Made by a program: the position numbers and the translations under genes
In this document: piece after piece, positions 41,584 through 47,039 of the stretch
Layout of the letters: each line of letters begins with the position of its first letter
Position numbering within the stretch: position 1 is the first letter of the stretch
Assembly (NCBI GenBank): GCA_022792295.1
Contig: JAAWAR010000102.1
Coordinates: forward strand, 1-47,039
From: Lachnospiraceae bacterium
GTDB taxonomy: Bacteria > Bacillota > Clostridia > Lachnospirales > Lachnospiraceae
Length of the DNA: 47,039 nucleotides
Direction: 5' to 3'
Notes under the pieces: generated by a model
What the model saw: only the letters and a program-made list of their open reading frames with translations
What the model was told of the DNA's origin: nothing
Databases searched by the model: none

Positions 41584-43164
41584 ATGAAAAATAGGCTCAG
41601 TATCCAGAAACGCCTGCTTCTTCCGATTATCCTTTTAGGAGTCGTAGCGTTGATTTCAAATATTCTGGCGGCTTTCAGCATTCACAACGTAAATGCAAAC
41701 GCTGCGAATATTGTGGATAATTATATGGTTGGAGAGACGAAGCTTGCAGAAATCCGCCGTTCTATCCTGAATATTCATAAGATGGCTCTGTCCCATATCG
41801 TTGCCACGGATTATAGCACGATGATCGAGGTTGTCTCTGAAATAAAAGAGGAGGAGAAAATACTTGACCAGGCGCTTGCAGAATATGAAACGTATGTTGT
41901 GCAGGAGGAGGTTTATCAGGCGCTGCTTGCGGATTATGATTCCTTTAAACATGCGTTGGTTCATCTTCTGTGTGCCAGTGCAGACAGCAGGACACAGGAG
42001 GCGTATGCTTTTGCGAACGGAGACGTGGCAGGCTACGGGGCGGCTGCCGAGCAAAAGATCGACGAGCTGTATGACTCGATCAGCGCCCGGACGGAAAAAG
42101 CGAGGCAGCGGTTGACGTTCGTCTATGTGACGTCGCTGATGATCAGTGTTATCTCCGTTGCGGCGGGGATTCTTCTGGTACTTCTTGCCATTAAAATGAT
42201 TCAAAGATATGTCATTGCCCCCATCAAGGGTACGATACAAACGCTCCAGGGAAGCTCGGAGCGTATCAACGGGGTAGTGAGCGAGGTGCTGGAGCGGGCG
42301 AGAACCTCCGATAAGAGTACAAGAGAACTCTCGGCTCTCGCGTTGAAGCTGTCCGCAGCGATTCAGGAGGTGGCCGGCAATTCGTCTGTCATTAACAAAA
42401 GTGCCGCGGACACCCGGGGGGATGTCAACGATATGGCGGAGGAATGTAGTACGATCACACAATATTCCATCGAGATGCGCGCACGCGCGGATGAAATGGA
42501 GCGCACCGCGCAGAATAATGTGAGAGTGATCCGCGAAAAGGTCACGAATATTCTGGCTGTGCTGAACGAGGCGATTGAAAAGAGCAGGAGTGTGGATCAG
42601 ATTCACACGCTCACAAAGGACATTTTGGGGATTGCTTCCTCCACGAATCTGATTGCCCTGAATGCTTCCGTCGAGGCGATGCGTGCCGGAGAGGCGGGAA
42701 ATGGCTTTGCCGTGGTGGCAAGGGAAATCCGCCAGCTTGCCGATTCATGCGGAGAGACGGCAAGCCATATCCAGCAGATAAATGAGGTGGTCACGAGTGC
42801 GGTCTATACGCTTTCCGGACATGCGCAGGCGCTGGTGGATTATCTGAATGAATCCATACTGACAGAATTTCAGGAGTTTGTAGATTCCGGCCGGCAGTAC
42901 AAGGAGGATGCGGCATATATCGAGCAGGTAATGGATGCTTTCAACAGCCGGGCCGCCCGTCTGAGAAATTCCATGGCTGAAATCGCCGGTTCAATCGAAA
43001 GCATTACAAAAACGATCGACGAGAGCGCACTGGGCATTACAGGGGTTGCAGACAGTACCCGCAGTCTGGTGGATGACATGGCGGATATTACAGGGCGCAT
43101 GGACATCAATCAGGAGATCGTCGGTGAACTGCAGAAGCAGACCGAGGTGTTTGCAAATCTGTAG
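41584..43164 (+). CDS. Methyl-accepting chemotaxis protein
   Basis: This is a 526-residue transmembrane chemoreceptor. Membrane segment 1 is at about 12-33, a helical extracellular sensor (about 34-178, four-helix-bundle type) follows, then segment 2 (about 182-203), a short linker and the cytoplasmic coiled-coil. The signalling tip SSTNLIALNASVEAMRAGEAGNGFAVVAREIRQLADS is intact though slightly off consensus (NASVEAMRAG for NAAIEAARAG). There is no C-terminal CheR/CheB tether. AAGGAGAATGG precedes the ATG. It is directly coupled to the solute-binding lipoprotein; no other chemotaxis genes are near. Confidence 0.94.
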   Translation: MKNRLSIQKRLLLPIILLGVVALISNILAAFSIHNVNANAANIVDNYMVGETKLAEIRRSILNIHKMALSHIVATDYSTMIEVVSEIKEEEKILDQALAEYETYVVQEEVYQALLADYDSFKHALVHLLCASADSRTQEAYAFANGDVAGYGAAAEQKIDELYDSISARTEKARQRLTFVYVTSLMISVISVAAGILLVLLAIKMIQRYVIAPIKGTIQTLQGSSERINGVVSEVLERARTSDKSTRELSALALKLSAAIQEVAGNSSVINKSAADTRGDVNDMAEECSTITQYSIEMRARADEMERTAQNNVRVIREKVTNILAVLNEAIEKSRSVDQIHTLTKDILGIASSTNLIALNASVEAMRAGEAGNGFAVVAREIRQLADSCGETASHIQQINEVVTSAVYTLSGHAQALVDYLNESILTEFQEFVDSGRQYKEDAAYIEQVMDAFNSRAARLRNSMAEIAGSIESITKTIDESALGITGVADSTRSLVDDMADITGRMDINQEIVGELQKQTEVFANL

Positions 43165-43234
43165 AGGGAACGGTTTGAGGGGGCAGGCAGAGGCAGACGG
43201 ACGGAGGAAAACGGAGGAAGCAGGAAAATCGCTA

Positions 43235-43263
43235 TTGACATTCTGCAGAGAATCGGATAAGAT
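43235..43263 (+). promoter_or_regulatory. Promoter of metK
   Basis: A consensus TTGACA (43235-43240), a 17-nt spacer and TAAGAT (43258-43263) lie about 40 nt upstream of the SAM aptamer. Confidence 0.65.
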
Positions 43264-43302
43264 AATACCTGTAACAATAGAATAAAGAAAAGTTCGCAAT
43301 AT

Positions 43303-43418
43303 CCCTTATTCAGAGTGATGGAGGTACATAGGACCTGTGAAGTCACGGCAACCCCGGTTCATCGCAGCCGCGAGAGGACAGGAAGGTGCCAACCTGAGCG
43401 AGTAATCGAGCAATAAGA
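43303..43418 (+). promoter_or_regulatory. SAM-I riboswitch (S box) aptamer
   Basis: Closing stem CTTATT/AATAAG (43305-43310 with 43411-43416) encloses the S-box landmarks in order: CAGAGTGATGGAGG, GACCTGTGAAGTCACGGCAACC, AAGGTGCCAACCTGAGCG and AATCGAGCAATAAG. A terminator follows at 43442. SAM binding should stop transcription of metK, giving product feedback. Confidence 0.96.
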
Positions 43419-43441
43419 GGATTTGATAGCTACGCTATGTC

Positions 43442-43479
43442 AAGTCCGCTTATGTAGATGAGCGGGCTTTTTCTTTTTC
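43442..43479 (+). terminator. Expression-platform terminator of the SAM riboswitch
   Basis: AAGTCCGCT (43442-43450) pairs with AGCGGGCTT (43461-43469), one G-U pair, followed by TTTCTTTTT. The left arm can also pair upstream (GATTTGA with TCAAGTC), the expected antiterminator. Confidence 0.88.
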
Positions 43480-43547
43480 CGTTGGCAGGACGCATGCGGC
43501 CGCAAAAGGGGCGGCAGGCCGGAACCTGCTTCATGAAAGGACAAGCT

Positions 43548-44735
43548 ATGGAAAAAAGATTATTTACTTCAGAGTCTGTAACGGAGGGGCATCCGGATAA
43601 GATGTGTGATGCCATCTCTGACGCGATTCTGGATGCGCTTATGGCGCAGGACCCGATGAGCCGTGTGGCGTGCGAGACCTGTACGACGACGGGAATTGTC
43701 ATGGTGATGGGAGAGATCACCACGAAGGCCTATGTAGACATTCAAAAGCTGGTTCGTGAGACGGTCCGCGAGATCGGCTATGACCGTGCAAAGTACGGCT
43801 TTGACTGCGAGACCTGCGGCGTGATGGTCGCGATTGACGAGCAGTCCACGGATATTGCGATGGGCGTCAACAAGGCGCTTGAGGCGCGTGAAAAGACTAT
43901 GACAGAGGATGAACTGGATGCGATCGGTGCAGGCGACCAGGGGATGATGTTCGGTTATGCAACAAACGAGACCGAGGAATATATGCCGTATCCGATTGCC
44001 CTTGCCCACAAGCTTGCCAGACGTCTGACCGAAGTGCGAAAAAACGGTACACTTCAATATCTGCGTCCGGATGGTAAGACACAGGTGACGGTTGAATACG
44101 ATGAGAACGGAAAGCCAAGCCGTTTGGATGCAGTGGTGCTCTCTACACAGCATGACGAGGAAGTAACGCAGGAGCAGATCCATGCGGATGTGAAAAAGTA
44201 TATTTTCGATGAGGTCCTTCCGCAGAATCTGGTGGATAGGGACACGAAGTTTTTTATCAATCCGACCGGCCGTTTTGTGATCGGCGGCCCGCATGGTGAC
44301 AGTGGCCTGACCGGGAGAAAAATTATCGTTGACACCTACGGCGGCTACGCGCGTCACGGCGGCGGTGCTTTCTCAGGAAAGGACTGTACGAAGGTGGACC
44401 GCTCTGCCGCCTATGCGGCCCGTTATGTGGCGAAGAATCTTGTCGCGGCCGGACTGGCAGATAAATGTGAGATTCAGCTTTCCTATGCAATCGGTGTAGC
44501 GCAGCCGACATCGGTGATGGTAGATACGTTTGGCACCGGAAAGCTTAGTGATGAGAAGCTTGTGGAGATCATCCGGGAAAATTTCGACCTTCGGCCTGCC
44601 GGAATTATCCGCATGCTGGATTTGCGCCGTCCGATTTATAAACAGACGGCAGCGTATGGCCATTTTGGAAGAACGGACCTGGATCTGCCGTGGGAGCGGC
44701 TGGATAGGGTGGAAACACTGAAGAAATATCTGTAA
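43548..44735 (+). CDS. metK: S-adenosylmethionine synthetase MetK
   Basis: MetK makes SAM from methionine and ATP in the cytosol. The 395-residue product is full length with [20 protein letters not shown], the signature [13 protein letters not shown], and GGGAFSGKD. An N-terminal segment [11 protein letters not shown] and the end [14 protein letters not shown] also match. The ATG at 43548 follows GAAAGGAC; the frame open from 43458 overlaps the riboswitch terminator. It is controlled by a SAM-I riboswitch and ends at a strong terminator. Confidence 0.98.
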   Translation: MEKRLFTSESVTEGHPDKMCDAISDAILDALMAQDPMSRVACETCTTTGIVMVMGEITTKAYVDIQKLVRETVREIGYDRAKYGFDCETCGVMVAIDEQSTDIAMGVNKALEAREKTMTEDELDAIGAGDQGMMFGYATNETEEYMPYPIALAHKLARRLTEVRKNGTLQYLRPDGKTQVTVEYDENGKPSRLDAVVLSTQHDEEVTQEQIHADVKKYIFDEVLPQNLVDRDTKFFINPTGRFVIGGPHGDSGLTGRKIIVDTYGGYARHGGGAFSGKDCTKVDRSAAYAARYVAKNLVAAGLADKCEIQLSYAIGVAQPTSVMVDTFGTGKLSDEKLVEIIRENFDLRPAGIIRMLDLRRPIYKQTAAYGHFGRTDLDLPWERLDRVETLKKYL

Positions 44736-44847
44736 TGTATTTGTGCAGCATATGAGCCGGGGAGACGGTTTGGATAAGGAGCTTAGGCTTTGCCGGGCCG
44801 GGGGCTTATACATAATAAAATAGACGTCGCGTAAGCGGCGGGGAAGG

Positions 44848-44893
44848 ACGCTGTCCTTGTGGTGAGGCTTTTGCCATGAGGACGGCGTTTTTT
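44848..44893 (+). terminator. Terminator of metK
   Basis: ACGCTGTCCTTGTGGT (44848-44863) pairs with GCCATGAGGACGGCGT (44873-44888) over 16 positions with several G-U pairs, followed by six T residues (44888-44893). Confidence 0.85.
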
Positions 44894-45344
44894 GTGGAAA
44901 AATGAAAGAATGATCGTAATATTTGATGGGAACTGGGGAATCAATGCGAAATGAATATTTTCTTATGAAAAAAATGATAGCCCGTAAAAGCAGCAACGAG
45001 AGTAATCATGCAGGCTGGTCTGAAAAATATAATCGATAGATCGTATGTAACGATACAGTCTCAGTCCGCATTCCAAAGTAATCACACACCTTCGGGCTGT
45101 TGCCCTTACTTCCTCGGCCATGCCATAGACGGCCGTGCTGGATTTGACACCGGCAGCCGTGCTGCTCATGGCTTTACTCTTTGCTGCGATACGGAAGCGT
45201 GAAAAGTTCCTCTACGGAAATATCAAATCCAGCATCTTTTCTAAAATTTAAGAGGTGCGTACCACATCCATTCGCCTTTCCGACCACGGCAGGAACGGTT
45301 TGCACGTTGATTCATGTATCGTTTCATTTGTATGAGACAATAGT
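44894..45344. other. Intergenic stretch with gene debris
   Basis: I see no intact gene in these 451 nt. On the minus strand, short open stretches in different frames occur (45174-45305, and 44963-45169 beginning MSSTAAGVKSSTAVYG), which look like pieces of one or more decayed genes. No RNA gene or array was seen. Confidence 0.5.
45174..45305 (-). pseudogene. Possible gene fragment, 43 codons
   Basis: From GTG 45305 the minus strand reads VQTVPAVVGKANGCG, continues as LLNFRKDAGFDISVEELF, and stops at 45174. It looks like coding sequence, but it has no ribosome site, an in-frame TGA lies just upstream, and it ends early. I do not recognise the parent family. Confidence 0.25.
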
Positions 45345-46888
45345 TTAGGGATTAAAAAATATCCTTTCCATTTTACATTCATGCCTTCGTTCTTTTTTAT
45401 TATAGTTAATCCCGACCAAGACTGCACTTGTTACAAAGGCAGGGAATCCGTTTATATATTTCTTTTCATGGATCTGTTTCAGCGCATTTTCGGCAGAAGA
45501 ATTATACTTCAGTTCTAAAAGAATCCCTGGCTGTCTAGGCCTTCGCGGAATCATGATGCAATCTGCGTAGCCCTTTCCTGCTGTGTGCTCAAAACGAAGC
45601 TCATACTCATCCTGCGCAGCATAATATGCCAGGTGAATCACACATTTTAAAGTGTGTTCGTGACTGTATTCTTTAAATTCTTGCATTTCATCATGCACAA
45701 TTTCAAGCATATTTTCTACAGATCTTTCATCCATTTGCAAAGTATATTGAAGAAGACTGCGTGATCGAAGAAGAAGCTCAGAGATAATTCCCCATGAAAG
45801 TTTTTTAATGGTACTTGCAAATTCTTCCTGAATTTCACGATTGGGAATTTGAACTTCGTTGCCATTAATGGAAAGATAGCCAAGATGGATCAATGCCGTC
45901 ATTACTTCATCCTTATCATGAAAGCTGTCCAAATCATTAGAAAAACCAATAACATTAATCGGGGCACTTTCTCCGCCCAACAAAGAGATGACGGTCTCTC
46001 CCAGTCCGTCAAAATTCATTGTGATGTAGTCTTCTAATTCTGAATATCCTCCGGTCCTGTTCCAATAATCCTGACAACAGCCTTCTTCTAACGCTTCTAC
46101 CACGGAACGCGGATTATAAATATGCCCTGCGGATTTCATACTATATCCGTCATACCACTGCCGTATTTCATCGAAAGAAACGGTCGGATATGTCTGACAT
46201 AGTTCGAGGATTTCTTCCTTTGTAAAACCAAAGAAGTTCCATAGCTTTTTGGGCTCCAGCATCGTGTATTCCCGAAACATATTTAGCGCAGAACCAGTAT
46301 TATACTTTTTAATGGGAAGAATTCCAGTCATATATGCCAGTTCGACATAAGACTTATCCTTGAGTAGGAGTTTTAAAAAGCTTAAAAATTTTTCCTGCTC
46401 GATTTTCTTTTCCTTTTTGAGCCGGAAAACGCAATCCCATTCATCAATTAGGAATATGAATTTTTCACCGGTTTTCTGATGGATGATATCCAATGCGAGA
46501 GTCGGTTCATTTTCTACGGTCAGGGGTGAGTTTTGGAGAATGCCGGGAAACTCCACTTGCAGATCATGAATCAAATGGCGACTTAAAGCAAAAATCCCTT
46601 CAAAAACAGTCTCATATTTTTCAATGTAATCGGCCATATTGATTTGGATCGTATTATGTTTGTTGAGATGCTTGTAATACGTAAGAGTCTTTGTAATCTG
46701 AAGCCCTTGAAAAAGCTCCTCTGAATCGACATTTTTTGTATAATAGGCAGCCAACATTTCAAGGTTCATTGTTTTCCGAAACGCCGGGGCCTGCTGATAC
46801 AGATCCATTTTTCCTTTGTAGAAATTTTGCCGTTTACGAAGTCGAGAAGCATGGATTTATCTACAAAAATATTTGCAACAGTGTACAA
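45345..46888 (-). pseudogene. AAA-ATPase/DUF1703-type gene broken by a frameshift in the P-loop
   Basis: The long open part (46808 to 45345, 487 codons) matches the family with an N-terminal AAA-ATPase-like domain (FIFLIDEWDCVF as Walker B, TGILPIKKYNTGSALNMF) and a C-terminal PD-(D/E)XK nuclease-like domain (YADCIMIP, GILLELKYNSS). Upstream, another frame reads TVANIFVDKSMLLDFV and then WICISRPRRFGK, which is the family's usual N terminus and Walker A. The frames meet at an A tract (T tract 46772-46775 on the plus strand): 4 A where 5 would restore GKTMNLEM. No good start codon is left upstream, so the gene is probably dead. Confidence 0.8.
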
Positions 46889-46936
46889 AGGGATACATAT
46901 AAAAAAACAAAATAATGGACTGCCAACCTACTGAAA

Positions 46937-46968
46937 AACCGCTCTTTCACAACGAAGGGCGGTTTTTT
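46937..46968. terminator. Strong terminator near the right edge
   Basis: AACCGCTCTT (46937-46946) pairs with AAGGGCGGTT (46955-46964), one G-U pair, with T residues to 46968 on the plus strand and A residues on the left arm, so it could work in both directions. I see no plus-strand gene just upstream. Confidence 0.75.
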
Positions 46969-47004
46969 CATGGGCGCAGGGAAAGGAGGCAACCCAACTA
47001 ACGG

Positions 47005-47033
47005 GGCTTGACAAGAGAGGTCAAGCCTTTTTT
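47005..47033 (+). terminator. Second terminator at the right edge
   Basis: GGCTTGAC (47005-47012) pairs perfectly with GTCAAGCC (47020-47027), followed by TTTTTT. It comes 37 nt after the previous terminator; both end in TTTTTTCATG. Confidence 0.75.
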
Positions 47034-47039
47034 CATGCC

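Noticed and set aside
41656-42606. 316-codon minus-strand ORF inside the chemoreceptor gene
   Set aside because: It is antisense to an unmistakable MCP and resembles no family.
43569-44357. 262-codon minus-strand ORF inside metK
   Set aside because: It is antisense to metK and is a common artefact of this conserved gene.
1-47039. CRISPR arrays, tRNA and rRNA genes
   Set aside because: I saw no regularly spaced repeats, no cloverleaf with a TTCGA-type arm, and no rRNA sequence.

Overview
The window looks like the chromosome of a low-to-medium G+C Firmicute, most likely a Lachnospiraceae-type Clostridium relative. The reasons are AGGAGG-type ribosome sites, frequent TTG/GTG starts, a TPP riboswitch on a thiC-thiW-thiD-thiM-thiE operon, a SAM-I riboswitch on metK, and citrate-lyase maturation genes. 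This placement is inference; there is no rRNA gene in the window.

Layout. (1) 1-100: the start of a minus-strand gene cut by the window edge, with a ribosome-site-sequestering inverted repeat that looks like an insertion-sequence end. (2) 169-4606: a riboswitch-controlled thiamine operon with de novo pyrimidine synthesis but only thiazole salvage. (3) 4617-8276, minus strand: a LOR/SDH-type ornithine cyclodeaminase-like gene, citC, and a fused citXG, with no citDEF. (4) 8582-34511, plus strand: a roughly 26-kb run of 25 annotated genes and one doubtful 27-codon ORF. It starts behind a perfect 27-bp palindrome and ends at a clear terminator, with no internal terminator seen. Its first half is surface-glycan machinery: two or three glycosyltransferases, a Wzm/Wzt-type exporter, a sugar aminotransferase and a PglD/NeuD-type sugar N-acyltransferase, plus an acyl-CoA carboxyltransferase and an MBL hydrolase. 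Its second half is a visibly more A+T-rich acyl-chain assembly line: three ACPs, three KAS III enzymes, four SDR ketoreductases, one stand-alone adenylation enzyme, two GNAT-like proteins, a small membrane protein, two exported arylsulfotransferase-family proteins and a FabD malonyltransferase. (5) 34552-44893: a nucleotidyltransferase, a small hypothetical protein, a large exported beta-propeller-like protein, murA, a solute-binding lipoprotein paired with a chemoreceptor, and riboswitch-controlled metK. (6) 44894-47039: gene debris, a frameshifted AAA-ATPase/DUF1703-type pseudogene and two terminators.

The candidate undescribed system is the 13-34.5 kb part. My model is that carboxyltransferase and FabD supply malonyl-ACP, the KAS III/SDR pairs build beta-hydroxyacyl chains, and the adenylation enzyme with its own carrier protein adds an activated amino or carboxylic acid. 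The acyl group is then moved by GNAT/NeuD-type transferases onto an amino sugar made by the DegT aminotransferase. The glycan or glycolipid is exported by the ABC transporter and may be sulfated outside the cell by the arylsulfotransferases. No dehydratase, enoyl reductase or KAS I/II is present, so the hydroxyls should be kept. The gene content is read from the sequence; the product is inference.
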